A stretch of 64,000 nucleotides of DNA, taken from positions 203,089 to 267,088 of the forward strand of contig NZ_MVHC01000005.1 of NCBI RefSeq assembly GCF_002086455.1, read 5' to 3'. Source of the DNA: Mycolicibacter algericus DSM 45454. GTDB taxonomy: Bacteria > Actinomycetota > Actinomycetes > Mycobacteriales > Mycobacteriaceae. The position numbers were made by a program, and so were the translations under genes. Below the pieces are notes generated by a model. It did not search any database. It was not told the origin of the DNA and saw only the letters and a list, made by a program, of their open reading frames with translations. Shown in pieces: positions 8,452 through 18,030 of this stretch; positions within the stretch are counted from its first letter, which is position 1, and each line of letters opens with the position of its first letter.

Positions 8452-11400
8452 ACATCAAAGTGTCGACAGTATTGGGCGGTTGCTGCCGCGGGTTGCAGTG
8501 CCCGGGCCGCTCGGAGCCCACCGTCAGATCACACGATTGGTTGTTGTCGACTTGATCCGGACATCCTTGCTACTACGCCCGGTCGCCTTGGGGATTCAGG
8601 CGACCACCGCACTCGTCGACGCGACGGTCCGCGGCGCCTCGGCCGCCACCGAGGCGGTCGGCGTCATCGCATCGGCCGGCCTGCAGGTCGCCTCGGTGCC
8701 GGTTCGCGAAGCCGGCCGGTTGCGGTCCGGCGAGACGGCATCGCTGACCCGACGTTGTTGGAGCGGCGAGGACCGCGCGTGGATCGAGGTGCGCGGACTG
8801 TCCGGTACCGGAGAACTCGGGCGCCACGTGCTCGACGCGCTGGGCGCCCAGCCGGGTGTGCTGTCGGCGAGACTGAACCTCCCGCTGTCGCGGGTCGTGG
8901 TGGAGCTTTCGGCCGACGGCGACCGGGCCTCACTGAATGACCTGTGCCGCTTGGTCGCAGCGACCGAACGGCGTTGCCGCGGGGACGACAATCCTGCCGC
9001 CGCCGGCACCCCGGCTGCCCCGGCGCCGGCCGCCCTGCCCGGCGACGGCTTGCTGCTGGCCGCCCGCGGCGCGATGGTCGGCGTCAACGCCGCCGGGCTG
9101 GCCATCGCGCTCGCCGGATGGGCGTTGCGGTTACCACAGGCGCCGGTCGCCGTCGACGCCGCAGCGGCCCTGGTGAATTACCAGCCGTGGCTGCGCCGCC
9201 AACTGATCGACCGGATCGGTACCGGACCGGCCCACACGGTGCTGTCGCTGGTCTCGACCGGTGCGCGCATCGCCACGCTGTCGCCGGCGGCGCTGGCGGT
9301 GGATCTGGCGTTGCAGGGCATCAAAGCCGCCGAGAACCAGGCCGGAGCGCAGGCCTGGGTCCGCCACGAGCCGCACCTGGCCCGGCACGCCGAGCAGGCG
9401 GAGGTCCAACTGCCCGCACGACCGGTGCCCCTGCCGGAGGGAGCCGCCGATCGCTACGGCAACCGGATGGCGTTCGTGCAGTTGATCGGCGCCGGTCTGG
9501 CGGGTGTTTTCAGCCGCAGCGCCACGGTGGCCGCGACCGCGGCGGTGGTGGCCGGGCCCAAGGCCCTGCGCACCACCACCGAAGCGTTCACGGCGACCCT
9601 GAGCCGAGCGCTGGTCGAGCAGCATGCGGCACTGCCGTTGCGTCCGGAGGGGCTGCGCCGACTCGACCGGGTCGACGCGGTCCTCATCGATCCTCGGGTG
9701 CTCTACCCCGGCGGCGCACGCCACCCGCTGACGACAGCACTGCTGGCCGAGGCGCGGGCATCCGGAGCGCAATTGATCACCCTCGACGTTGCCGAGCTGG
9801 GTGAGCTGCGCCCGGCGTTCGATGACCTGGCACCGGCCCGCCACGGGGCCTTCGATGATGCGCTGGCAGCCGCGTTGGCCGGTCTGCAGCAGGACGGGCG
9901 CACCGTCGCGGTGCTGTCGTCGACCGCCGCGCAGGCGCTGGCCTCGGCCGATGTCGGCCTTGGAGTCATGCCCGATGCCGCCTCCACCGCACCGCCGTTC
10001 GCCGCCGATCTGCTGCTGGCGGATCTGGCCGGCGCCTGGCGGGTGCTGCATGCGCTGCCGGCGGCGCGGGCAGCCACCGAACGGGGCATTTCGCTGTCCA
10101 CCGGCGCCACCGCCCTCGGTGCGGTGCTCATGGTTCCGGGGGTGCGGGCCGGCCGGGGCAGGGGTCCCGGGCCGGTCACCGCCGGGGCGGCCGCCGGCCT
10201 GGTTTCGGGATACCTGCTGGCCCGCGGGGTGGCCCGGACACCAGCGCCGCGACCCGCGCCGGCCTATGAGTGGCACACGATGTCCATCGACGAGGTTCGC
10301 GCCATCCTGCCGCCGCCCGACCTGGCCCGGGCCGCAACCGAACTCGCCGAGCAGCCGCCCGCCATGGCGTGGCAGTTCGTCAAGGCGGTGCGCGCCGAGC
10401 TGTCCGATCCGTTGATGCCGGTGCTGGCGCTGTCGTCGGCGGCCACCGCGATGCTCGGCTCACCGGTAGACGCGATGCTGGTCAGCACGGTGTTGATCGG
10501 CAATTGCATGCTGGCGGCCGCGCAGCAGCTGCAGGCCGAGAACCGGCTGAATCGCCTGCTGGCGCAACAAGCCCCGCCCGCCCGGATCCTCGAGGACGGC
10601 GGCTACGGCGAGATCGACGCGGATCGGCTGCTGCCCGGCGCCCTGATCGAGGTCCGCAGCAATGAGGTCGTGCCCGCCGACGCCCGACTGATCGAGACCA
10701 CCGACCTCGAAGTCGACGAATCCAGTCTGACCGGTGAGTCGTTGACGGTGGACAAGCAGACCGCGGCGACACCGGGCGCCGAACTCGCGGATCGGCGCTG
10801 CATGCTCTACGCCGGCACGACGGTCGTCGCGGGCACCGCGGTCGCCCTGGTCACCGCGGTCGGCGCCGACACCCAGGCGCGCCGCGCCGCGGAACTGGCC
10901 GCCGGGGAGCTGCCCGTCGTCGGCCTGCAACACCAGCTCAGTCAGCTCATGAGCCGCGCCTTCCCCGCCAGCGCCGCCGGCGGGCTGCTGGTGGGCGTGC
11001 TCGGCCTGCTGCGCGGTGGGGGCCTTCGCCAGGCGCTGGGCAATGCGATCGCGGTGGCGGTTGCGGCGGTGCCCGAGGGGATGCCGTTGATGGCGACCCT
11101 GGCCCAGCACGCCTCGTCCCAGCGCCTCAGCGGATCCGGTGCGCTGGTCCGCATACCCCGGGCGGTGGAGGCGCTCGGCCGCGTCGAGGTGGTGTGTTTC
11201 GACAAGACCGGAACCTTGAGTGAAAACCGGCTGCGCGTGACCCGGGTGCATCCGGTGGCCGGGAACACCGACGACGACGTGCTGCGGTGCGCGGCTAACG
11301 CCGCGCCGACCGCCGAGGGCGCCCTGCATGCCCATGCCACTGACCAGGCCGTCATCGAAGCGGCCGCCGACATTGCCGGCCAACGATGGTCGGCTCCGGA

Positions 11401-12820
11401 CGCACATCTGCCGTTCCGCTCCGGCCGGGCGTTCTCGGCGTCGGTATCGGGCCGGGAGCTGGTCGTCAAGGGTGCCCCGGAAGTCGTACTGGCCGCCTGT
11501 AAGAGGCTCGGACCGGATGTCGGCAACCCGGTTGCCGCGTTGGCTGCCGGCGGTCTGCGGGTGATCGCGGTGGCGCAGCGCCGGCTGACCGCCGCGCAGG
11601 CGCAGTCGCTGCGTGACGATCCCGACGCGATCACCGGTCTATGCCGCAGCGGGTTGAGCCTGATCGGGTTCCTCGGTATCTCCGACACGCCACGCGCCGA
11701 GGCGCCACAACTGCTCGCCGACCTCGCCGAGCGGGGCGTAGGGGTCCGGCTGATCACCGGTGATCACCCCGTCACCGCTACTGTGATCGCCGCCGAACTC
11801 GGAATGCCGGTCACCGCTGCGCAGGTGATCACCGGCTCGGAATGGAATGCGCTGTCGCGCAAGGACCAGGAACGCGCGGTGGCGCGGCGAGTGATCTTCG
11901 CCCGGATGTCGCCGGAGAACAAAGTGCAGGTCGTGCAGACCCTCGAACGCAGCGGTCGGGTCTGCGCCATGGTCGGTGACGGGGCCAACGACGCGGCGGC
12001 GATCCGGGCCGCCAGCGTCGGTCTCGGCGTGGTGGCCCGCGGCAGCGACTCGGCGCACACCACCGCCGACATCGTGCTGACCGACGGCCGCATCGGAGCG
12101 TTGGCCGACGCCGTCGACGAGGGCCGGCGACTGTGGCGTGGGGTGCAGCTGGCGGTGACCGGGCTGCTCGGCGGCAACGTCGGCGAGGTGATCTTCGGTG
12201 TCGTCGGCAGCGCCCTGACCGGGAGCTCGCCGCTGAACAACCGCCAGCTGCTGCTGATGAACATGCTCACCGACGCGCTGCCGGCCACTTCTGTGGCGGT
12301 GAGCACTCCCGCCGGGCCGGCCGGCCGCGTCGTGCACGGCATCGACGAACGCAAGCTGATGCGTGCCGTCGCAGTCCGCGGCGCGATCACCGGGGCGGCT
12401 GCCAGCGCGGCCTGGGCGATGGCCTCGCTGACCGGACGCCCGCAGCGCGCCGCCACCGTCGCATTGATCACGCTGGTCACCACCGAGCTGGCTCAGACAC
12501 TGGTCGATTCCCACGCACCGTTGGTGTTGCTCACCGCCGCCGGCTCGTTCGCGACGTTCGCGGCGATGATCAGCCTCCCCGGCATCAGCCAGCTGCTGGG
12601 TTGCACCCCGGTGGGCCCGGTGGGCTGGTCGCAGGCCCTGGGGTCGACCGGCGCGGCGGTGCTGGCGATCGCAGCGGCACCCCACCTGCTGCGTTCCGGG
12701 CGGGGCGGCTCGCTTGCGCCGGACCGCGACACCGAGGCGACTCGCTCGATGGCCAGCGTGCAGCCGCTGCGACCCGAGGCTGCCGTGACGGCGTCGCTCG
12801 TTGCTGCGGCTACGGTGTAG
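8444..12820 (+). CDS. Very large P-type cation-transporting ATPase (CtpH/CtpI-like)
   Basis: A polypeptide of about 1,458 residues, far longer than common P-type ATPases and in the range of mycobacterial CtpH/CtpI. An N-terminal extension of some 600 residues includes an HMA-like module near 115-170 and hydrophobic stretches. The catalytic core follows: TGES at 763-766, a membrane motif PEGMP, the phosphorylation motif DKTGT with Asp 920, and GDGAND at 1178-1183. Hydrophobic helices end the protein. The PEGM motif is closer to P2-like pumps than to CPC heavy-metal pumps. The start is unresolved: TTG 8444 is the longest, with TTG 8480 and GTG 8498 as alternatives. A divergent ArsR sensor suggests metal-controlled export; the substrate is unknown. 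Confidence 0.9.
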   Translation: MRKHQSVDSIGRLLPRVAVPGPLGAHRQITRLVVVDLIRTSLLLRPVALGIQATTALVDATVRGASAATEAVGVIASAGLQVASVPVREAGRLRSGETASLTRRCWSGEDRAWIEVRGLSGTGELGRHVLDALGAQPGVLSARLNLPLSRVVVELSADGDRASLNDLCRLVAATERRCRGDDNPAAAGTPAAPAPAALPGDGLLLAARGAMVGVNAAGLAIALAGWALRLPQAPVAVDAAAALVNYQPWLRRQLIDRIGTGPAHTVLSLVSTGARIATLSPAALAVDLALQGIKAAENQAGAQAWVRHEPHLARHAEQAEVQLPARPVPLPEGAADRYGNRMAFVQLIGAGLAGVFSRSATVAATAAVVAGPKALRTTTEAFTATLSRALVEQHAALPLRPEGLRRLDRVDAVLIDPRVLYPGGARHPLTTALLAEARASGAQLITLDVAELGELRPAFDDLAPARHGAFDDALAAALAGLQQDGRTVAVLSSTAAQALASADVGLGVMPDAASTAPPFAADLLLADLAGAWRVLHALPAARAATERGISLSTGATALGAVLMVPGVRAGRGRGPGPVTAGAAAGLVSGYLLARGVARTPAPRPAPAYEWHTMSIDEVRAILPPPDLARAATELAEQPPAMAWQFVKAVRAELSDPLMPVLALSSAATAMLGSPVDAMLVSTVLIGNCMLAAAQQLQAENRLNRLLAQQAPPARILEDGGYGEIDADRLLPGALIEVRSNEVVPADARLIETTDLEVDESSLTGESLTVDKQTAATPGAELADRRCMLYAGTTVVAGTAVALVTAVGADTQARRAAELAAGELPVVGLQHQLSQLMSRAFPASAAGGLLVGVLGLLRGGGLRQALGNAIAVAVAAVPEGMPLMATLAQHASSQRLSGSGALVRIPRAVEALGRVEVVCFDKTGTLSENRLRVTRVHPVAGNTDDDVLRCAANAAPTAEGALHAHATDQAVIEAAADIAGQRWSAPDAHLPFRSGRAFSASVSGRELVVKGAPEVVLAACKRLGPDVGNPVAALAAGGLRVIAVAQRRLTAAQAQSLRDDPDAITGLCRSGLSLIGFLGISDTPRAEAPQLLADLAERGVGVRLITGDHPVTATVIAAELGMPVTAAQVITGSEWNALSRKDQERAVARRVIFARMSPENKVQVVQTLERSGRVCAMVGDGANDAAAIRAASVGLGVVARGSDSAHTTADIVLTDGRIGALADAVDEGRRLWRGVQLAVTGLLGGNVGEVIFGVVGSALTGSSPLNNRQLLLMNMLTDALPATSVAVSTPAGPAGRVVHGIDERKLMRAVAVRGAITGAAASAAWAMASLTGRPQRAATVALITLVTTELAQTLVDSHAPLVLLTAAGSFATFAAMISLPGISQLLGCTPVGPVGWSQALGSTGAAVLAIAAAPHLLRSGRGGSLAPDRDTEATRSMASVQPLRPEAAVTASLVAAATV

Positions 12821-12854
12821 TGCACCGAAGGCAACATGGACCGCGGAGGCTCGC

Positions 12855-13253
12855 ATGCACCCTTTCCGGCAAGCCGTCGAGGCCCGCGACGCCGCGGCCA
12901 TGGCGGCACAACTGGCCGACGACGTCGTGTTCACCAGTCCGGTGGCGTTCAAGCCGTATGCGGGCAAGCCGATCACCGCGGCGATCTTGCGCGCGGTGCT
13001 GCGGGTCTTCGAAGACTTCCGCTACGTCCGCGAGATCGGCGACCCGGCGGGCCGCGATCACGCCCTGCTGTTCGAGGCGTCGGTGGCCGGCAAGCGGCTC
13101 ACCGGTTGCGATTTCCTGCATCTCGACGCCGACGGCAAGATCGACGACTTCATGGTGATGGTGCGGCCGCTGTCGGCGGCCACCGCGCTGGCCGAGGCCA
13201 TGGCGGCCCAGTTCGAGCAGATCACCCGGGAGGCCGCTGAGCACGGCGGATAG
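12855..13253 (+). CDS. SnoaL-like / NTF2-fold protein
   Basis: A 132-residue protein with the cone-like NTF2/SnoaL pattern: MHPFRQAVEARDAAAMAAQL, then TSPVAFKPYAGK, a beta sheet, and ending in MVMVRPLSAATALAEAMA. ATG 12855 is chosen because GGAGG lies at 12845-12849; an in-frame extension to 12801 would overlap the ATPase end. Such proteins bind or isomerise small hydrophobic molecules, but no catalytic residues can be assigned. It is probably cotranscribed with the ATPase by position only. Confidence 0.78.
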   Translation: MHPFRQAVEARDAAAMAAQLADDVVFTSPVAFKPYAGKPITAAILRAVLRVFEDFRYVREIGDPAGRDHALLFEASVAGKRLTGCDFLHLDADGKIDDFMVMVRPLSAATALAEAMAAQFEQITREAAEHGG

Positions 13254-13288
13254 CCCGAATCAGGGCCGCGCACCGTTCGACCGGTGGT

Positions 13289-13352
13289 TATAGTTGAGCG
13301 CGGCGATGAAGCTCGCCATAACCGCCGCCCCGGCTAATGGCTTCTACCACGT
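13289..13352 (+). promoter_or_regulatory. Fluoride riboswitch (crcB motif) with its promoter
   Basis: A -10 element, TATAGT (13289-13294), places transcription start near 13301. The aptamer follows at once, from 13302: GGCGATG, a short stem, CGCCATAACCGCC, then CCGGCTAATGGCTTCTACC at 13330-13348. These are the conserved segments of the crcB/fluoride riboswitch, including the pseudoknot partners and the CTxCTAC 3' signature. The start codon of crcB lies about 30 bases downstream, after a GGAGG at 13370-13374, so gating could occur at translation or transcription. The downstream genes are fluoride exporters, which supports the call. Confidence 0.93.
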
Positions 13353-13380
13353 GAATTGCGCGCGGGGTTGGAGGTAGGAC

Positions 13381-13830
13381 ATGACCGCCGGTTCTGATTT
13401 GTTCGTCCGGCACCGGCGGTCTTGGGCAATCCGCGAACAGACGCCGGTGGTCGCCGTCGTCGCTCTCGGCGGCGCCATCGGAGCATCCGCCCGTTACGGC
13501 ATCGAACTGGCCTGGCCCACTCCGGCTGACGGGTTCCCGTGGGCCACCCTGGCTGTCAACGTGAGCGGGTGCGCGCTGATGGGAGCGCTGATGGTGGCGA
13601 TCACCGAGCTGTGGGTGGGGCACCGGCTGCTGCGCCCGCTGCTGGGTACCGGGGTGCTGGGCGGCTACACCACGTTCTCCACGTTCGCCGGGGATGTCGA
13701 CACCCTCGCCGCAGCCGGTCATCCGGTGCGGGCACTGGGTTATCTGATCACCACTCCGGTGCTGGCGCTGATCACCGCCTGGACCGCGGCGGCCCTGACC
13801 AGACGTCTGATCATCAGGAGGACATCATGA
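13381..13830 (+). CDS. crcB: Fluoride ion channel CrcB/Fluc, subunit 1
   Basis: A 149-residue four-helix membrane protein that exports fluoride through a dual-topology or heterodimeric channel. Conserved family segments are [10 protein letters not shown] (about 37-46), NVSGCALMG with the conserved pore Asn, and [12 protein letters not shown] containing the TTFSTF phenylalanine/threonine track. A hydrophilic N-terminal tail of about 25 residues is longer than in most homologues. ATG 13381 follows GGAGGTAGGAC. The gene sits directly behind the fluoride riboswitch and its stop overlaps the DUF190 start (ATGA). Presence of a second crcB in the operon suggests an obligate heterodimer. Confidence 0.95.
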   Translation: MTAGSDLFVRHRRSWAIREQTPVVAVVALGGAIGASARYGIELAWPTPADGFPWATLAVNVSGCALMGALMVAITELWVGHRLLRPLLGTGVLGGYTTFSTFAGDVDTLAAAGHPVRALGYLITTPVLALITAWTAAALTRRLIIRRTS

Positions 13831-14177
13831 CCCAGCTCAGCGGATCCGCGCTGCGCCTGACGGTGTTCGTCGGCGAAAGCGACACCTGGCATCGCAAGCC
13901 GTTGTTCAGTGAGATCGTGCACCGGGCTCGCCGGGCCGGTCTGGCCGGTGCGACGGTGTTTCGCGGCGTGGAGGGTTACGGTGCGTCCTCGGCGATCCAC
14001 ACCACCCGGCTGCTGTCGCTGTCGGAGGATCTGCCGGTATCGGTCATCGTCGTCGACACCGAGGAGCGGATCCGCGCCTTCTTGCCGCAACTCGACGAGC
14101 TGGTCACCGAGGGCCTGATCCTGCTCGACGAAGTCGAGGTCGTCCGGCACGTCGGTCGACCCGCCGACCGCACGTGA
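13827..14177 (+). CDS. DUF190 family protein in the fluoride operon
   Basis: A 116-residue soluble protein of the DUF190 family (PII-like ferredoxin fold), with the typical start [18 protein letters not shown] and the central [15 protein letters not shown]. It overlaps both crcB genes by four bases, so the three are translationally coupled. DUF190 genes recur beside crcB in actinobacteria. I infer a regulatory or accessory role in fluoride export, by analogy to PII proteins bound to transporters. No ligand site can be read with confidence. Confidence 0.9.
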   Translation: MTQLSGSALRLTVFVGESDTWHRKPLFSEIVHRARRAGLAGATVFRGVEGYGASSAIHTTRLLSLSEDLPVSVIVVDTEERIRAFLPQLDELVTEGLILLDEVEVVRHVGRPADRT

Positions 14178-14536
14178 CCTGGCTGCTGGTCATCGCGGGC
14201 GCGTCGGTGGGAGCGCCGCTGCGGTACCTGACCGACCGATTCGTCCAAGTCCGCCACAACACCGTATTCCCGTGGGGCACGTTCACGGCCAACGTGCTGG
14301 GCAGCCTCATCCTGGGAGCGCTCACCGGTGCGGTCGGCGACGGCCGGCTGCATCTGCTGATCGGCACCGGCCTGTGCGGGGCGCTGACCACGTATTCGAC
14401 CTTCTCCTACGAGACCCTGCAGCTGGCCGGCGCCGGCGCACGGCTTTACGCGCTGGCCAACCTGGTGCTGACGTTGAGTTGCGGGCTCGGCGCCTACTAC
14501 GTCGGTAGCGTTGTGGCGCACGCCATCTGGGCGTGA
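14174..14536 (+). CDS. crcB: Fluoride ion channel CrcB/Fluc, subunit 2
   Basis: A 120-residue four-helix Fluc subunit. Conserved segments are [14 protein letters not shown] (9-22), [13 protein letters not shown] with the pore Asn, and [17 protein letters not shown] 14174 overlaps the DUF190 stop (GTGA). It lacks the long N-terminal tail of the first copy and has diverged strongly from it, as expected for the antiparallel partner of a heterodimeric channel. It ends one base before the stop of the convergent PPE gene. Confidence 0.95.
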   Translation: MTWLLVIAGASVGAPLRYLTDRFVQVRHNTVFPWGTFTANVLGSLILGALTGAVGDGRLHLLIGTGLCGALTTYSTFSYETLQLAGAGARLYALANLVLTLSCGLGAYYVGSVVAHAIWA

Positions 14537-14537
14537 C

Positions 14538-15581
14538 TCAGCCGGCCGCCGGGGACCGGGGAATGACGCTGGAGCGTCGCGCCCTGGTTGCCGCGTTGTT
14601 GACGCCGCGCCCGGCCAGGGCGCCCATCATGGCCTCACCGAATGCCCCGGGTGATAACGCCGACGGCGCCGCTGGTGCTGCGGTGGCGAGCCGGGGGCCC
14701 GCCGCAGCGGCATTCGTCGCCTCCGCAGCTGCCCAGCCCTGCGGCACCGACAACCCGCCGGCCAGACTCGCCCGGCCGGCCAAAGCCGAAACCGGCGCAG
14801 CGGCAATGCTTGCCGTTCCGGGAACCGGTGACGCGAGTGCACCCGCGATGAACGGCCCGATGCCCTGTTGCTCGTCTCGCACCGCATTGACCGCCAGCGC
14901 ATGGTTGGTGGTCTGGATGGCGATCCCGGAGAACGACGAACTCGTCGTCGATGCCGCCGCGCTGGTCAGCGACGGAACATCCAATGCGATCGAGAGCAGC
15001 GTGGGCGGGTCCAGCGGTGCCGCCGGCTGCGCCGCGGCGACCGGTGCCGTCACGGTCGGCGGAGTACCGAACGGTGTCAGCGTTGCCGCGCTCGATGCCG
15101 ACGCGGCGTAGCTGTGCATCGCGACGGCGTCCCGAGCCCACATCTGCTCGTAATCCGCTTCGGTGGCGGCGATCGCCGGGCTGTTCTGGCCGAAGAAATT
15201 GGTGGCGATCAATGTGGTCAGCCGCAGCCGGTTGGCCGCGATCAGCGACGGTGACACGGTGGCCGTCCACGCCGTCTGGAATGCCGCCGCCGCGGCCCTG
15301 GCCTGGACGGCCGTCTGCTCGGCTTGCCCGGCGGTCGCGTGTAGCCAGTCCACGTAATGGCCCGCCGCGCCCGCCATCGCCGCAGACGCCGGGCCCCGCC
15401 AGCCGTCGGTCGCCAGTTCGGCTATGGCGCACCGGTAGGAGGCGGCCGTGGTGTTCAGTTCGCGGGCCAGTTGCGTCCAGGCGTCGGCCGCTGCCAGCAG
15501 CGGACCGCCACCGGGCCCGCTGTACATTCTCGCCGAGTTGATCTCCGGCGGCAGAGCACCGAAATCCATATTGAAGGCCAT
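14538..15581 (-). CDS. PPE family protein, SVP subfamily
   Basis: A 347-residue PPE protein. The N-terminal 180 residues form the PPE domain: FGALPPEINSARMYSGPG with the PPE motif, WRGPASAAM (the WxG element), and NFFGQN near residue 134. The C-terminal part contains GGLSVPQGW, which fits the GxxSVPxxW signature of the PPE-SVP group. A GGAAGGAA ribosome-binding site precedes the ATG. PPE proteins normally pair with PE proteins and leave through ESX systems. No PE gene or ESX gene lies nearby, so its partner must be elsewhere or absent. The C-terminus (IPRSPAAG) resembles that of the next PPE protein. Confidence 0.93.
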   Translation of the reverse strand: MAFNMDFGALPPEINSARMYSGPGGGPLLAAADAWTQLARELNTTAASYRCAIAELATDGWRGPASAAMAGAAGHYVDWLHATAGQAEQTAVQARAAAAAFQTAWTATVSPSLIAANRLRLTTLIATNFFGQNSPAIAATEADYEQMWARDAVAMHSYAASASSAATLTPFGTPPTVTAPVAAAQPAAPLDPPTLLSIALDVPSLTSAAASTTSSSFSGIAIQTTNHALAVNAVRDEQQGIGPFIAGALASPVPGTASIAAAPVSALAGRASLAGGLSVPQGWAAAEATNAAAAGPRLATAAPAAPSALSPGAFGEAMMGALAGRGVNNAATRARRSSVIPRSPAAG

Positions 15582-15596
15582 GGCGGTGGTTCCTTC

Positions 15597-16628
15597 CTAA
15601 CCGGCTGCCGGGGAGCGCACGATGATCGGTTTGCTTCTGGTACGCGATGTTTCGGGTCTGTCGCGCGACAGCGGCCCCAGCACCGATTGGCTGAAGACAC
15701 TGCCGGGGGTATCGACCGGAGTGGCGGTGACGGCCGAGCGCGTCGGCGGCAACCCGGCCGGACGCACTTCGGGTGCACTGGAGAACCAGCACGGCGGCGC
15801 CGAGAGCCTGCCGACCAGGCCCGCTCGCCCCCGGGCGGCGGACACCGGAGGTGCGGCGGCCAGGCGCGTCCCCAACGGAGGCAGGAACTGCGGGCGTGTC
15901 GTCTGCTGGGCGGCAAGGCGCATGTTGGTGACGTAGATTCCGCGGCCGGAAGTGACTGCGTTGGCCGATGACAGCACGGAGTTGGTCACATTCGGCACAT
16001 GCTCGAGGATCTGAGCCAGCGGTGACGACAGGGCCGTTTGAACCTGCTGGACCGTGGTCGCGGCCGGGTCGGCTGTCCGCGGCGGCTCACCGAAAGCCGG
16101 CAACACCGATGCGAGGGCCGAGGATTCGGCGTAGAGATACATCGCGGTGGCGTCCTGGAGCCACATCTGTGCGTAGTGCGCTTCGGCGGCTGCGATCGCA
16201 GCGGTGTTCTGCCCGAAGAAGTTGGAGGCGACCAGCGTCAGCAGCAGGGTCCGGTTGGCGGCGATCACCGGCGGCGGGACCGTCATCGCGAAGGCCAGCT
16301 CGTAAGCGGCGGCCGCTGCCCGGGCCTGGGCGGCGACCTCGGCCGCATCGCCGGCCGTCTCGTTCAGCCATGCGGTGAACGGCATCGCTGCGGCCACCAT
16401 CGCCGACGCCGATGCGCCTCGCCAGGCGATCGTGGTCAGGTCAGCGATGATCGACGCGTAACCGTTTGCAGCAGCGGATAATTCAGCCGCTACTGCATCC
16501 CAGGTCGCCGCTGCGCCCAGCAGAGGGGCAGCACCGGCGCCGAGATAAATACGACCGGAATTGATCTCCGGCGCCACAGCGCCGAAATCGAACACTGCTC
16601 TGATAGGCGGAATATTGTGGTAACTCAT
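15597..16628 (-). CDS. PPE family protein, degenerate SVP type
   Basis: A 343-residue PPE-domain protein, first of the two leftward PPE genes. ATG 16628 is chosen for the GGGAGG ribosome-binding site just upstream; the frame itself extends to 16655. The PPE motif reads APE (FGAVAPEINSGRIYLG). WRGASASAM and NFFGQN are intact. The SVP signature is altered to GRLSAPPCW. The two PPE proteins are clearly related along their length and share a C-terminal RSPAAG, so they are tandem duplicates that have diverged. Export through an ESX system is family knowledge; no PE partner is encoded here. Confidence 0.92.
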   Translation of the reverse strand: MSYHNIPPIRAVFDFGAVAPEINSGRIYLGAGAAPLLGAAATWDAVAAELSAAANGYASIIADLTTIAWRGASASAMVAAAMPFTAWLNETAGDAAEVAAQARAAAAAYELAFAMTVPPPVIAANRTLLLTLVASNFFGQNTAAIAAAEAHYAQMWLQDATAMYLYAESSALASVLPAFGEPPRTADPAATTVQQVQTALSSPLAQILEHVPNVTNSVLSSANAVTSGRGIYVTNMRLAAQQTTRPQFLPPLGTRLAAAPPVSAARGRAGLVGRLSAPPCWFSSAPEVRPAGLPPTRSAVTATPVDTPGSVFSQSVLGPLSRDRPETSRTRSKPIIVRSPAAG

Positions 16629-16813
16629 CCGGCGCCGCCTCCCACCACGAATCAAATCGGGGTAGAAGCTATTAGCCGGGTGCGGCGGTTATGGCGAGCT
16701 TCATCGCCTATCGGGATGCTACACCGACGGGGCCGGTGAAACGAGGGCAATCGAGGTGCCAGAATCGACCCCGGCGGTGTCTGCGGCGGCCCCACGAACT
16801 CCCAGGAGAAACC

Positions 16814-18025
16814 ATGACGTTCTCGATAGAGCTCAGCGATGACGTGATCGAGGTTCGCGACTGGGTGCACCAGTTCGCCGCCGACGTCGTCCGCCCGGCC
16901 GCCGCCGAATGGGACGAGCGCGAGGAGACGCCGTGGCCGGTCATCGCCGAGGCGGCCAAGATCGGGCTGTACTCACCGGAGCTGTTCGCCACCCAGGCCG
17001 CCGAGCCGAGCGGGATCGGGATGCTGACGGTGTTCGAGGAACTGTTCTGGGGTGACGCCGGCATCGCATTGTCCATTCTGGGAACCGGACTGGCTGCGGC
17101 CGCCTTGGCGGGCAACGGAACTCCTGAACAGCTGGGCCGCTGGTTGCCGGAGATGTTCGGCACCGCCGACGAGCCCAAGCTGGGGGCGTTCTGTTCGTCC
17201 GAACCTGACGCCGGCTCCGATGTCGGCGCGATCCGCACCCGCGCCCGCTTCGACGAAGCAACCCGTGAGTGGGTGCTGGGCGGCACCAAGACCTGGGCCA
17301 CCAACGGCGGCATCGCCAACGTGCACATCGTGGTCGCCTCGGTCTACCCCGAGCTCGGCTCGCGTGGTCAGGCCACGTTCGTGATCGGACCTGACACGCC
17401 GGGGTTGAGTCAGGGGCAGAAGTTCAAGAAGCACGGCATCCGGGCCTCGCACACCGCCGAGATCGTGCTGGACAACGTCCGGCTGTCCGAGGACATGATC
17501 CTGGGTGGTCGGGAGAAGTTCGAGGACCGCGTCGCGCGCGTCAAGTCCGGTGCGTCGGCCGGGGGCCAGGCCGCGATGAAGACCTTCGAGCGTACCCGCC
17601 CGACGGTCGGGGCGATGGCTGTCGGGGTGGCACGTGCCGCCTACGAGTACGCCCTGGACTACGCCTGCCAGCGCGAGCAGTTCGGCCGCAAGATCGGCGA
17701 GTTCCAGGCCGTCGCTTTCAAGCTGGCCGACATGAAGAGCCGCATCGACGCCGCCCGGCTGCTGGTCTGGCGGGCCGGCTGGATGGCACGCAATAACAAG
17801 GCCTTCGACAACGCGGAGGGCTCGATGGCCAAGCTGGTCGCCAGCGAGACCGCGGTCTATGTCACCGACGAGGCGATCCAGATCCTGGGCGGCAACGGTT
17901 ACACCCGCGATTACCCGGTGGAGCGGATGCACCGCGACGCCAAGATCTTCACCATCTTCGAGGGCACCAGTGAGATCCAGCGGCTGGTCATCGCCCGGGC
18001 GCTGACCGGCTTGCCGCTGCGCTGA
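16814..18025 (+). CDS. Acyl-CoA dehydrogenase, canonical homomeric type
   Basis: A 403-residue acyl-CoA dehydrogenase with ATG 16814 after a strong AGGAGAA. It has the [19 protein letters not shown] substrate loop, the [11 protein letters not shown] segment and, near the C-terminus, [19 protein letters not shown]. In that last motif the Glu of EGTSEIQ is the catalytic base in MCAD-like enzymes. In contrast to the pair at 1.4-3.7 kb it looks self-sufficient, as a homotetramer. It is convergent with the SDR gene that follows, five bases apart. The chain-length preference cannot be read from sequence. Confidence 0.92.
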   Translation: MTFSIELSDDVIEVRDWVHQFAADVVRPAAAEWDEREETPWPVIAEAAKIGLYSPELFATQAAEPSGIGMLTVFEELFWGDAGIALSILGTGLAAAALAGNGTPEQLGRWLPEMFGTADEPKLGAFCSSEPDAGSDVGAIRTRARFDEATREWVLGGTKTWATNGGIANVHIVVASVYPELGSRGQATFVIGPDTPGLSQGQKFKKHGIRASHTAEIVLDNVRLSEDMILGGREKFEDRVARVKSGASAGGQAAMKTFERTRPTVGAMAVGVARAAYEYALDYACQREQFGRKIGEFQAVAFKLADMKSRIDAARLLVWRAGWMARNNKAFDNAEGSMAKLVASETAVYVTDEAIQILGGNGYTRDYPVERMHRDAKIFTIFEGTSEIQRLVIARALTGLPLR

Positions 18026-18030
18026 GCCTG

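Noticed and set aside
9131..10276. Long antisense open frames opposite the P-type ATPase
   Set aside because: Typical GC-rich shadow frames with high Arg/Gly/Pro content and no family motif.
14538..16628. PE gene next to the PPE genes
   Set aside because: No 90-110 residue frame with a PE motif was found upstream or between the PPE genes.
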